NCBI GenBank assembly: GCA_964602735.1
Contig: CAZRRV010000038.1
Span: 1 to 14,057, forward strand
Direction: 5' to 3'
DNA: 14,057 bases
Source: CAZRRV01 sp964602735
Lineage (GTDB): Bacteria; Bacillota; Clostridia; Oscillospirales; Acutalibacteraceae
The notes beneath the pieces are model-generated. The model was given only the letters and a program-made list of their open reading frames with translations. It made no database searches and was not told the origin of the DNA. A program made the translations under genes and the position numbers. Of this stretch, positions 1 to 7,873 are shown in pieces (within the stretch, counting starts at the first letter, position 1; the number at the start of each line of letters is the position of its first letter).

Positions 1-15
1 GCACTGCGCGGGGGT

Positions 16-1188
16 TTACTTCGCAAATTCGTCGCCGGGATCGGATCGGCGGCCGGATTCGATATACTTCGCGAACGGGTTGGTCTCCCCGAACACCGCT
101 TTTACCTGTTTTAACATTTCGTCGCGGTTTTTTACCCCCGCGTTGGTGAAAATTCTGTTAAGCCGGTACCTGAGCGCGCCGTTCGATATAAAATTTCTCT
201 CGCAGATGTCGTTACTTTTGTATCCGTCGCAAAGATCCGCCGCCACCTGCGCGTCGACCGGGTCGAGATTCACAAGGCACCGTTCCATAGCCTCAAACGG
301 GGCTATCGTAGCGTTATTGTAATAAAAATCCTCCTGCGCCGGCACATCACGCGCCGGTTTCAGTACAAAGCGGGAGCCGGCCGTGCTTTCGCGCACGAAA
401 ATACGGCTGGGCGCCGACACGCGGCACGACAGACTGCCCGACCCGTCTTTCCTCAAAAACTGCCATACGGTAAAAGCCTGCGCTCCGATAGTGCTCATAT
501 CCATATCGGTGGACGTTATCGTCGGGCTGTTGCACTGCCCCAGCATCATATTCCCGAAGCCGGTTACGTAAATATCCCCCGGAACCTTAATCCCCGCCGC
601 GGCGAGCCGGTTCACGAGCATCACCGCCATAACATCGTTGGGGGTCATAACCGCGTCGTACCTGTACGCTTTTGAAAGAAATGCCGTAACGCACGACATC
701 GGGTCTTTCAGCCACGAAAACTCGTCGGTTATTTCGTGCGTAATGCCCAGTTCGCGCATGGTATCGCCCGCCGACTGGAACCTCAGCCTGTCGTTGATGG
801 AACGGTAGCCGAATCCCACAAGCGCTATGCGCTTTCTCCCGCATCCGTAAAGATACTCCACAACCTGCTTAGCCTCTTCGCTTCGCGACGGAGAGGAGCA
901 TGAGAGGGAGCGGTCGAACAGATCCGAGTTGTATCCCGCGAGCACAACGCGGATGCGCATCGCCTTAAGCCGGTTTATCGCCTGGCGCAGAAACATCTCG
1001 TCGGTGCCGGAAAGTACGACGGGGGAATCGTGTTCCGGGTCGAGCCGCGGTATGTCTTCCTCAAAATGCACCCGCAGAACCGCTCCCCCGGCGGAACACG
1101 CGCCGCGCAGCCCGGCGAACATGGTTTCCCATTTCGCGTAGCCCGCTCCCCGGCGGTCGATAACGGCGTGCACGATCGGCTTTTTCAT
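16..1188 (-). CDS. Transcriptional regulator: LacI-type sugar-binding sensor with C-terminal helix-turn-helix
   Basis: Predicted cytoplasmic regulator of the divergent operon, 390 residues from the ATG at 1188. An in-frame GTG at 1194 is possible, but the AAAAGGGG Shine-Dalgarno sequence lies only 2 bases from it and 8 bases from the ATG, so the ATG is preferred. Residues about 1-270 resemble the periplasmic-binding-protein-like sensor of LacI/GalR regulators: EEAKQVVEYLYGCGRKRIAL near 105-124, NDVMAVMLVNRLAAAGIKVP near 184-203, and SPTITSTDMDMSTIGAQA near 221-238. The usual N-terminal LacI helix-turn-helix is absent; the protein starts directly in the first sensor strand. Residues about 320-362 (SNDICERNFISNGALRYRLN, then IFTNAGVKNRDEML) resemble a LuxR/GerE-type DNA-binding helix-turn-helix. 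Position and domains suggest it senses a sugar or sugar acid. The effector and whether it activates or represses are unknown. Confidence 0.85.
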   Translation of the reverse strand: MKKPIVHAVIDRRGAGYAKWETMFAGLRGACSAGGAVLRVHFEEDIPRLDPEHDSPVVLSGTDEMFLRQAINRLKAMRIRVVLAGYNSDLFDRSLSCSSPSRSEEAKQVVEYLYGCGRKRIALVGFGYRSINDRLRFQSAGDTMRELGITHEITDEFSWLKDPMSCVTAFLSKAYRYDAVMTPNDVMAVMLVNRLAAAGIKVPGDIYVTGFGNMMLGQCNSPTITSTDMDMSTIGAQAFTVWQFLRKDGSGSLSCRVSAPSRIFVRESTAGSRFVLKPARDVPAQEDFYYNNATIAPFEAMERCLVNLDPVDAQVAADLCDGYKSNDICERNFISNGALRYRLNRIFTNAGVKNRDEMLKQVKAVFGETNPFAKYIESGRRSDPGDEFAK

Positions 1189-1245
1189 ACTCACCGCCCC
1201 TTTTCCGGCGTATCCCTTTCGGAGTATGTTGTGTTGCTCGGATTT

Positions 1246-1274
1246 ATTTTATCACTGTTTTTCGAAAATTACAA
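1246..1274 (-). promoter_or_regulatory. Sigma-A-type promoter of the regulator gene
   Basis: Read on the minus strand, TTGTAA (1274-1269) is followed after exactly 17 bases by TAAAAT (1251-1246), a good match to a housekeeping -35/-10 pair. It points into the regulator and lies about 60 bases upstream of its ATG. The spacer contains a perfect 10-base palindrome (1259-1268). Not experimentally supported. Confidence 0.6.
1259..1268. promoter_or_regulatory. Palindrome TTTTCGAAAA, candidate operator
   Basis: A perfect 10-base palindrome sits between the -35 and -10 elements of the regulator promoter. Its right half also belongs to a wider inverted repeat, GAAAATT (1264-1270) with AATTTTC (1291-1297). 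A protein bound here would cover the regulator promoter and lie about 44 bases upstream of the operon -35 element. Autoregulation by the divergent regulator is the simplest reading, but such AT-rich palindromes also arise by chance. Confidence 0.35.
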
Positions 1275-1311
1275 CGCTAAATTTCAAAAAAATTTTCTTT
1301 GATATATAACA

Positions 1312-1340
1312 TTGATAAACGGGGCGCCGCGCGGTAATAT
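1312..1340 (+). promoter_or_regulatory. Sigma-A-type promoter of the catabolic operon
   Basis: TTGATA (1312-1317) and TAATAT (1335-1340) are separated by exactly 17 bases, each one mismatch from consensus. The region upstream (about 1259-1311) is very AT-rich with an A-tract, like an UP element, whereas the spacer itself is GC-rich. Transcription would begin near 1347, leaving a leader of about 30 bases before the hydrolase ATG at 1377. Confidence 0.7.
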
Positions 1341-1376
1341 TTTAATCGTAAAAAGATGTTACGGCGGGGTGATTTT

Positions 1377-2261
1377 ATGCCGCGGTTTGAAGTCGCGGGC
1401 CCGGGGATCGAGCTTTTGCGGGTGCCGCTCGGTCCTATCTGGACGGGGGTTTACCTTGTTTCGGGCGAGAAAAATTATATTATCGACAGCGGCTCCGACG
1501 AGGCGGACGCGAAGGAAGTGATTCTTCCCGCGCTGAAAGATCGGGGAATCTCTCCGGGCGATATTGATTTTCTGCTTTGCACCCACTGCCACGGCGACCA
1601 TGTGGGAGGGCACCGCGCCCTTTGCGACGCCGGATACCGCCCCGCGTGTTTCACGGGATCCGCAGCGAAACTGCGCGATCCGCTGCTGTACAGCAAACGG
1701 ATCCGCGCCGAGTTCCCGGAATACAGCCCGGAGGCTCCGGCGGGGCTGCGCGGCTGCGAACCCGCCCGTCTCATAGCCGACGGCGAACTTCTCGGAGGGT
1801 ATTTGAGGCTTATCCACACCCCGGGGCACGACAGCGACACGGTGTGTTTTCTCGACGAGCGAAGCGGGAGCCTGATTTCCGGCGATTCGCTGCAGTGGAA
1901 CGGCACCCTGACCCAGGGAACCGCGCTTGTCATGTACCTCGATCCGTACATCCGCAGCGTTGAGAAACTGCTTGAATTACACGTAAACCGCATTCTTCCG
2001 GCGCACCCGTATCTCCCGTCGGGAGGCGCGGCGGAGGGCGCGGACGAATGTGAAAAGTCGCTAAAGCAGTGTATCGCGCTGATGAACGAATACCGCGGAT
2101 TTATCGAAAAGCTTTGGGATTCGGGGGAACACAACGCGGCGGGAATCGCCCGCGGACTTATCGATCATATCGGCGGGAAACAGCCCGATTTTCTTTTCCT
2201 TCCGCTTTACACGGTGAGGGAACATCTCACCGCTTTGAAAAAGCCGGTTATGCTCCGATAA
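1377..2261 (+). CDS. Metallo-beta-lactamase-fold hydrolase
   Basis: Soluble 294-residue metallohydrolase, first gene of the operon. The start at 1377 is chosen because GGGGTGA lies just upstream; an in-frame ATG at 1356 would begin only about 10 bases after the predicted transcription start and lacks a clear ribosome site. The full set of metal ligands is present: H70, H72, D74 and H75 in THCHGDHVGG, H151 in TPGHDSD, D170 in SGD and H210 in PAH, so a two-metal (usually zinc) centre is expected. Length and the helical C-terminal part match general glyoxalase-II-like or RNase-Z-like MBL hydrolases. Family members cleave thioesters, lactones and phosphoesters; in this cluster a lactone or acyl thioester is plausible, but the sequence does not fix the substrate. 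Confidence 0.85.
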   Translation: MPRFEVAGPGIELLRVPLGPIWTGVYLVSGEKNYIIDSGSDEADAKEVILPALKDRGISPGDIDFLLCTHCHGDHVGGHRALCDAGYRPACFTGSAAKLRDPLLYSKRIRAEFPEYSPEAPAGLRGCEPARLIADGELLGGYLRLIHTPGHDSDTVCFLDERSGSLISGDSLQWNGTLTQGTALVMYLDPYIRSVEKLLELHVNRILPAHPYLPSGGAAEGADECEKSLKQCIALMNEYRGFIEKLWDSGEHNAAGIARGLIDHIGGKQPDFLFLPLYTVREHLTALKKPVMLR

Positions 2262-2307
2262 AGATCATCGCCGGTTGACAAAATATTCAGGAAAGGCTTG
2301 GTAATGT

Positions 2308-3099
2308 ATGGCACCATCGGTATTGATTACGGGATCGTCGCACGGGATAGGCGCGGCAACGGCGGTGGCCTTTGCGGAGAAAGGCTACAATGTGGGGGTA
2401 AACTATTTCAAAACCCCCGAAGGCGCGGAGGAGGTCGCCGATAAATGCAGGAAAGCGGGGGGAGACGTCGAGATTTTCAAAGCCGATGTTTCAAAACGCG
2501 ACCAGTGCGAAAAGCTGCTCGCGGATTTCATCGCGCGCTTCGGTAAAATCGACGTGCTCGTGAACAACGCGGGGGGAGCGCTTAAAATACCGAAGGGCGG
2601 TTTCGCCGAGATGCCCCTCGACTACTGGGACGATCAGATCGATTTGAACCTCAATTCCGCCGCCTACTGTTCGCATTTCGCGGCGCGTGACATGATCGAA
2701 AAGAAAACCGAAGGATCGATTATAAACATAAGCTCGGTACACGGCAGTATAACCTGGGTCCGCCGCAAAGCGCTCCCCTACTCCGCCGGGAAAGCGGGGC
2801 TTAACATGTTCACAAAATCTATAGGGGTCGAACTTATACCCTACGGGATAAACGTGAACTGCATCGCGCCCGGCCTCATTTACACAAGCATAGCGAGCCG
2901 CTACTCCGAACGCGACATCAACGGGTTCAACCGTAAAATACCGGCCGGCCACGGCGGGCAGCCCTCCGATATAACGCCGCTGATACTTTTCCTTGCCGAC
3001 AAGGAAAAGAGCCGTTTTATCGTGGGGCAGACAATTTACGTAGACGGCGGGCAGAGCATCGACGGCTCGATCGACTGTATGCTCGACGACGGATTTTAA
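2308..3099 (+). CDS. Short-chain dehydrogenase/reductase (SDR), probable sugar-acid dehydrogenase
   Basis: A 263-residue classical SDR, normal length for the family. It has the Rossmann motif TGSSHGIG (8-15), D60-V61, NNAG (86-89), N114, the catalytic Ser in ISSVHG (142-143), Y158 and K162 in YSAGK, and a typical C-terminal IYVDGG segment. It should oxidise or reduce an alcohol/ketone with NAD(P); K35 after the second strand leans towards NADP but is not decisive. The start at 2308 follows AGGAAAGG (2289-2296) by 11 bases. It lies 46 bases after the hydrolase and 52 before the dehydratase. SDRs in sugar-acid clusters oxidise an aldonate or a 2-keto-3-deoxy acid (as 2-keto-3-deoxy-L-fuconate 4-dehydrogenase does) or interconvert keto-deoxy acids (KduD). 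Which one applies is inference. Confidence 0.88.
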   Translation: MAPSVLITGSSHGIGAATAVAFAEKGYNVGVNYFKTPEGAEEVADKCRKAGGDVEIFKADVSKRDQCEKLLADFIARFGKIDVLVNNAGGALKIPKGGFAEMPLDYWDDQIDLNLNSAAYCSHFAARDMIEKKTEGSIINISSVHGSITWVRRKALPYSAGKAGLNMFTKSIGVELIPYGINVNCIAPGLIYTSIASRYSERDINGFNRKIPAGHGGQPSDITPLILFLADKEKSRFIVGQTIYVDGGQSIDGSIDCMLDDGF

Positions 3100-3151
3100 T
3101 CCCGTTTTTACGGAACGGATTATAAAAATAAAAAGAAAAGGGTAAATCGTA

Positions 3152-4831
3152 ATGGCGAAAAAAACTTATAAGGATATGCGTTCAAACTGGGAATTCGGCG
3201 AGGCTGCGGAGTGCCGCCGCGGGCTTATGCTGGGAATGGGATATTCGGAGGAGGAACTACACAGGCCGTTAATCGCGGTTGTGAACTCGTGGAACGAATA
3301 CAATCCCGGACATGTGCATTTGAACCAGCTTGCCGAACGGGTGAAACAGGGAGTGCGCGAGGCGGGGGGTCTGCCGCTTGAGGTTATGACAACCGCCATT
3401 TGCGACGGCATGGTGCTTAAAGATCCGAAATACATCGAGGTGCCGAGCCGCAACTCGATTGCCGATCAGGTAGAAATAACCGTCGAGGGCAATTTCTTCG
3501 ACGGAATGGTTATGCTTTCCACCTGCGACTCGATTGTGCCGGGTCATTTAATGGCGGCGGCAAGGCTGGATATTCCGACGATTATCGTAACGGGCGGGTA
3601 TATGCCGCACGGGCAGGTCAGAGGAAAAGAGGTTCTGCATATCCGCGCGCAGGACAAAGTCGGCACCATGGCGGAGGGCAAAATCGATCCTGATCTTTAT
3701 AACGACCTTATCGCCGGATCGTGGGGCCCGTGCGGAGCCTGCACCTCGATGACCACCGCCAACTCGATGTGCATGATGGCGGAGGCGATGGGAATGACCC
3801 TTCCCGGGAACTCCACAATGTCCGCCGTAAGCAGTTCGATCCGTCTTGTGGCTTATAAGGCGGGTCTGCAGATTATGAAACTGGTTGAAGAGGGCATCAC
3901 GGCGCGGCAGATTATGACGGTAGACGCGATAAAGAACGCCATAACCGTAGATATGGCGGTCGCCGCTTCGTCAAATCTCATTCTGCACCTGCCCGCCATA
4001 GCTCACGAGGCGGGGTACGATCTGCCGTGGTGGAAATATTTCGACGAGGCGTCGAACAACATACCGCTGTTGAGCCATCTCGCCCCCGGCGGAGAGTATT
4101 CGGTTAAAGATTTCGATCTGGCGGGCGGCATGCCGGCGATGATGAACCGCCTGCTGCCCAAACTGAACGGCGACGCCCTTACGGTAAACGGCAAAACGGT
4201 GCGCGAAAACGTTGAAAACGCGCCGTGCTACAACGACGACGTTATCCGCCCGTTCGACAATCCCGTCAGCACCGAGCCGGGCATAGGGGTGCTTTACGGC
4301 AACCTTGCGCCGGAGGGCGCGATCATCAAAATCGCCGCCGTACCCGCCCATTTAATGACCTATTCCGGCACCGCCCGCTGCTACGACAGCCTGCACGACG
4401 CGCTCGACGCGTTAAGAGCGGGGAAAATCGAACCCGGCGACGCGGTAGTTCTCCGCTATATGGGTCTCAAAGGCCGTTTCGGCACCACGGCGTTCACTTT
4501 CCAGGAGGAGCTTAAGGGGAAGCCGGAATTATACAATTCCTGCGCGATTATCACCGACGGGCGTTTTTCCGGCGGCACAAGCGGGCTTTCGGTCGGATAT
4601 GTGAGCCCCGAGGCGGCTCTCGGCAGCCCGCTGGCTCTTATTAAAGACGGCGACACGGTGGATATCGACATACCCGCGAGAAAAATAAACATGCGGGTAA
4701 GCGACACGGAAATAGCGGAGCGCGCGAAATCGTTCAACTGGCAATTCCCGGGCGGCGATTATCCGAGATACCTGCGGCTGTTCAGCCGGAATGTAGGCTC
4801 TATGGCAAAGGGCGGAATCTGGGATGTGTAA
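3152..4831 (+). CDS. IlvD/Edd-family dehydratase, probable aldonate (sugar-acid) dehydratase
   Basis: Cytoplasmic iron-sulfur dehydratase of 559 residues, a normal family length. It should remove water from a 2,3-dihydroxy acid to give a 2-keto-3-deoxy acid. Recognisable landmarks are NSWNEYNPGHVHL (45-57), ICDG (83-86), TCDSIVPGHLMAAARL (124-139), GPCGACTSMTTANSM (192-206), LPGNST (217-222) and TDGRFSGGTSG with the catalytic Ser at 473. Likely cluster ligands are C125 and C197. Two parts are unusual: the CDK motif, whose Lys is carbamylated and binds Mg in solved members, reads CDS (S127), and the family's GMxxSLPSR loop reads DPKYIEVPSR (91-100). No branched-chain amino-acid genes are nearby, while KDG kinase and KDPG aldolase are in the operon, so a sugar acid is a better substrate guess than dihydroxyisovalerate. 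RBS AAAAGGG is upstream of the ATG. Confidence 0.9.
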   Translation: MAKKTYKDMRSNWEFGEAAECRRGLMLGMGYSEEELHRPLIAVVNSWNEYNPGHVHLNQLAERVKQGVREAGGLPLEVMTTAICDGMVLKDPKYIEVPSRNSIADQVEITVEGNFFDGMVMLSTCDSIVPGHLMAAARLDIPTIIVTGGYMPHGQVRGKEVLHIRAQDKVGTMAEGKIDPDLYNDLIAGSWGPCGACTSMTTANSMCMMAEAMGMTLPGNSTMSAVSSSIRLVAYKAGLQIMKLVEEGITARQIMTVDAIKNAITVDMAVAASSNLILHLPAIAHEAGYDLPWWKYFDEASNNIPLLSHLAPGGEYSVKDFDLAGGMPAMMNRLLPKLNGDALTVNGKTVRENVENAPCYNDDVIRPFDNPVSTEPGIGVLYGNLAPEGAIIKIAAVPAHLMTYSGTARCYDSLHDALDALRAGKIEPGDAVVLRYMGLKGRFGTTAFTFQEELKGKPELYNSCAIITDGRFSGGTSGLSVGYVSPEAALGSPLALIKDGDTVDIDIPARKINMRVSDTEIAERAKSFNWQFPGGDYPRYLRLFSRNVGSMAKGGIWDV

Positions 4832-4840
4832 AGCGGCGTT

Positions 4841-6340
4841 ATGAAACATCTGAGTGCCGATGTTCTTGTTCTGGGCGGCGGCCTCGCGGGTCTGACCGCG
4901 GCGCGCCGCCTTCTGGAACTCAAAAACGCCGATGTGCTTATAGTAGCCGACGGGCAGGGCGCCTCCCCGTGGGTGCACGGGTTTAATGTCCCTCTCGGCC
5001 CGGGGGATTCCGCCGGCTGTTTTTACGATGACACGGTTAAAAGCGGGCGCGGAGCCGCCGACGAAAAGCTTGTGCGCGTTCTGTGCGACGGCGCGGAACC
5101 GTGTTTCCGCGAACTGCTGGCCGACGGGTACAAATTCAACGCCGGGGACGACGGTTACCAGTTGTTGAGCGCGCTGGGTTCGAGCCACCCCAGGGTCGTA
5201 AGCATAGGGAACGAAACCGGCGCTGCGATTTTAACCGGGTTGCGCGGGTCCCTGTCCGGCAGGGCGGAATTTGTAACCGGCCGCGCTCTCAAACTACGAA
5301 CGGAAAACGGCCGCGTCGCCGGCGCGCTCGTATACTCGGATACCGACGGCTGGGTTACGGTAAACTCCAAAGCGGTTATCCTCGCGTGCGGCGGATTTTG
5401 CGGAATATACGCTTTTTCCACAAACAAACGGGATTCCGGCGGCGACGGCGTCGCCATGGCGTATAACGCCGGCTGCCGTGTCACGGGGATGGAATTCATT
5501 CAGTTCGAGCCCAGCGCGGCGGTATGGCCGGAAGAGCTGAAAGGCACCAGCGTTATTACCACTCTTTACGCCGAGGGCGCGGTGCTGAGAGATAAAAACG
5601 GCTCGCGTTTTATGGCGGAACGCGATCCCGTAAACGCGGAACTGGTAAACAAAGACGTTCAGGCGCGGGCCATGGCGGAGGTTATAGCGGCCGGGCGCGG
5701 CACCGAACACGGCGGCGTGTATATCGACGCGACCGGGGTCGACGCCGGGCTGTTGAAAAGTAAGTACGCGTCTTATTACCGGCGCTACGCGGATGTCGGC
5801 ATCGATATTTCAAAAGAACCCATGGAAGTCGCCCCCGCCCCGCATACATCGCTCGGCGGAGTGGTTATATCCCCCGAATGCCGTACCGATCTGCGCGGGC
5901 TTTACGCCTGCGGCGAAGTGACGGGCGGCATACACGGGGCGAACCGTATAGGAGGTAACGCGGGGCTTGAAACTCTCGTCTTCGGAAGACGGGCGGGAGA
6001 AACCTGCGCCGCGGATCTGCAAAGCGACGTTCCCGATCCCGGCGGATGGGACGAATGGGCCGCCCCCGCCGTCGATCCCGCCGGAGAAAGCGCGCCGTAC
6101 CGGGAATGGCGCCGTGAAGCGGGAGAAATTCTGCAGGAGGGAGCGGGAGTCCTGCGCGATGAAAAAGGGCTCGGAACCGCGGCCGTAAAACTCTCGGATA
6201 TGCGCCGCGCCGCGGAATCCTCCGGCGGAGACGCGTTTCGGCGGCTCCGGCTTTTGAACGACCTTACGGTCGCGGAACTGGTCTGCGACGCCGCGCTGCG
6301 CCGGAAAGAATCGCTCGGCTGCCATGTTCGCACCGACTGA
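4841..6340 (+). CDS. FAD-dependent oxidoreductase, fumarate reductase / L-aspartate oxidase-like flavoprotein
   Basis: A 499-residue member of the FAD_binding_2 family. The N terminus has the dinucleotide-binding motif LGGGLAGLTAARRL (11-24) and the C-terminal FAD segment LRGLYACGEVTGGIHGANRI (351-370) followed by GGNAGLETLVFGRRAGE. Family active-site positions can be located: H335 in PHTSLGG and R369 in GANRIGGN are kept, but the segment equivalent to GRDVVAR in succinate dehydrogenase reads NKDVQAR (270-276), so the proton-shuttling Arg is Lys271. There is no signal peptide, haem or FMN domain, so it is probably a soluble flavoprotein needing an unseen electron partner or oxygen/NADH. It starts 9 bases after the dehydratase with only a weak ribosome site. 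It could act on a C-C or C-N bond of the pathway intermediate; the reaction is unknown. Confidence 0.8.
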   Translation: MKHLSADVLVLGGGLAGLTAARRLLELKNADVLIVADGQGASPWVHGFNVPLGPGDSAGCFYDDTVKSGRGAADEKLVRVLCDGAEPCFRELLADGYKFNAGDDGYQLLSALGSSHPRVVSIGNETGAAILTGLRGSLSGRAEFVTGRALKLRTENGRVAGALVYSDTDGWVTVNSKAVILACGGFCGIYAFSTNKRDSGGDGVAMAYNAGCRVTGMEFIQFEPSAAVWPEELKGTSVITTLYAEGAVLRDKNGSRFMAERDPVNAELVNKDVQARAMAEVIAAGRGTEHGGVYIDATGVDAGLLKSKYASYYRRYADVGIDISKEPMEVAPAPHTSLGGVVISPECRTDLRGLYACGEVTGGIHGANRIGGNAGLETLVFGRRAGETCAADLQSDVPDPGGWDEWAAPAVDPAGESAPYREWRREAGEILQEGAGVLRDEKGLGTAAVKLSDMRRAAESSGGDAFRRLRLLNDLTVAELVCDAALRRKESLGCHVRTD

Positions 6341-6354
6341 AAGGACTGAGTATA

Positions 6355-7872
6355 ATGAAAAAATTTTACAGGATTAAAAACCGCTACGCCGATTCCGTAA
6401 TGCTCATGAATGTCGCGGATAAAATCAACCGGCTGCCGGGGGTCGAGGGCGCGGAGTGCGGAATGGGTACTCAAGCCAATATCGATCTCCTGACCGGGCT
6501 GGGGTATGACGTCGATCCCGATACCGGGAAAAACGATTTAATGATAGCGATCGACGCCCCCGCGGACAAACAGGACGAAATTTACAAACAGGCGGTGGAT
6601 TTTCTGGAGCACCGCGGCGGGCCCGCACGGATAACATACGGCGATATCGACGAAATAGATATGGCCTCGGATCCTTACGATCTGGCGCAGATTTCCCTGC
6701 CCGGCGAATACGCCGCGCCGGAAATCGAAAAGGCGCTGAAAAAAGGGCTCGACTGTTTTGTGTTTTCCGATAATGTTTCCCTCGCCGATGAGAGAAAATG
6801 CAAGGATTTGGCGAAATCGCTCGGCCGTCTGGTCATGGGCCCCGACGCGGGGGTCGGGCTTATCGACGGGGTCGCTCTCGCGGCGGGCAGTATAGTGCAA
6901 AGCGGAGCCGTTGGCATTATTGGGGCAAGCGGCTCGGGCGCGCAGGAGGTCGCCTGCCTTATAGAAAAAATGGGCGAGGGCGTTTCGTGCATAATCGGCA
7001 CGGGCGGCAGGGATCTGCGCCCCGAAATAGGCGGCATAACGATGCTGTCGGCTCTCGACAGGCTGAAACTCGACGATAAAACGAAAATCATATGCCTTGT
7101 TTCAAAACTTGCCGATCCGGAGGTTATGGAAAAAGTCATCGGCGCCGCCGAAAATTGCGGCAAGCCGGTTGTGGCGGTGTTCCTCGGCGCCCCCGACGGT
7201 ATTTTCGCCGGGAAAAACGTTTACGGCACCCATTCTCTTAAAGACGCCGCCGTTAAATGCGTATCGCTGCTGCGCGGCGAAGATGTAACCTGGGGAAGAA
7301 GCCCTTCGGAGTTAGACGCTCTGGCGGAGAAAACGGTGTCGGGGCTTTCCCCCGAAAGGAAATATTTCCGCGGGCTTTACTGCGGGGGAACCTTCACCGA
7401 GGAGGCGCTGATTTTATTCAACAGGATCAATCCCGATGTGCGGCTGTATTCCAATCTCGAAACACGGTACGCCGAAAAGCTGGAAGATCACAACAAAAGC
7501 ATCGGGCATACGATACTCGATCTCGGCGCGGAGGATTTCACCGCCGAGGCGCCGCACCCGGTGTTCGATCCTTATCTCCGCCTCCGCCGTCTCGAACAGG
7601 AAATCGCGGATCCGTCGACAGGGGTGATTCTTCTCGATTTCATCACGGGACCCGGAGTGCACCGCGACCCGATTATGCCTTTTGTCCCCGCCGTGAAAGA
7701 TCACCCCGAAATTTGTTTTATCGCCACCGTCTGCGGCGCGAAGGGCGATCCCCAGAATATCGACGGGGCCGTGCGCGCTCTTGAAGACGCGGGATGCATC
7801 GTGGCGGGAAGCAACGCGGAAAGCGCCGAACTCGCGTCGCGTATAATGGCTTTGCTTGAAAGAAGGGGCTGA
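6355..7872 (+). CDS. fdrA: FdrA/AllF-like acyl-CoA-synthetase-fold protein, lacking its C-terminal domain
   Basis: A 505-residue homologue of E. coli FdrA (AllF), a subunit of oxamate transcarbamoylase distantly related to the succinyl-CoA synthetase alpha chain. Matching segments, recalled from the E. coli protein, are the N-terminal DSVMLM...MGTQANIDLL region (13-46), SLPGEYAAPEIEKAL (114-128), FSDNVSL (137-143), MGPDAG (161-166, where E. coli has Cys for the Ala), the nucleotide/phosphate-binding-like IGASGSGAQE (189-198), GTGGRDL (215-221), GLYCGGTFTEEA, and the PHPVFDP and DPQNIDGAVRALEDAG segments near the end. E. coli FdrA is about 50 residues longer; the missing tail is encoded by the next ORF, one base downstream. 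RBS AAAGGACT lies upstream, 14 bases after the flavoprotein. Its likely role is acyl or carbamoyl transfer to phosphate with the following subunits. Confidence 0.88.
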   Translation: MKKFYRIKNRYADSVMLMNVADKINRLPGVEGAECGMGTQANIDLLTGLGYDVDPDTGKNDLMIAIDAPADKQDEIYKQAVDFLEHRGGPARITYGDIDEIDMASDPYDLAQISLPGEYAAPEIEKALKKGLDCFVFSDNVSLADERKCKDLAKSLGRLVMGPDAGVGLIDGVALAAGSIVQSGAVGIIGASGSGAQEVACLIEKMGEGVSCIIGTGGRDLRPEIGGITMLSALDRLKLDDKTKIICLVSKLADPEVMEKVIGAAENCGKPVVAVFLGAPDGIFAGKNVYGTHSLKDAAVKCVSLLRGEDVTWGRSPSELDALAEKTVSGLSPERKYFRGLYCGGTFTEEALILFNRINPDVRLYSNLETRYAEKLEDHNKSIGHTILDLGAEDFTAEAPHPVFDPYLRLRRLEQEIADPSTGVILLDFITGPGVHRDPIMPFVPAVKDHPEICFIATVCGAKGDPQNIDGAVRALEDAGCIVAGSNAESAELASRIMALLERRG

Positions 7873-7873
7873 A

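Noticed and set aside
2275..2307. Perfect -35 box TTGACA upstream of the SDR gene.
   Set aside because: No acceptable -10 sequence occurs 16-19 bases downstream; the nearest (TAATGT, 2302-2307) is 21 bases away and abuts the start codon.
3284..3325. Apparent loss of an iron-sulfur Cys: the dehydratase reads NPGHVHL where some sugar-acid dehydratases have TPCNxHL.
   Set aside because: The E. coli-type IlvD class, as I recall it, also has VPGHVHL here, so Gly is normal for that subclass and not a missing ligand.
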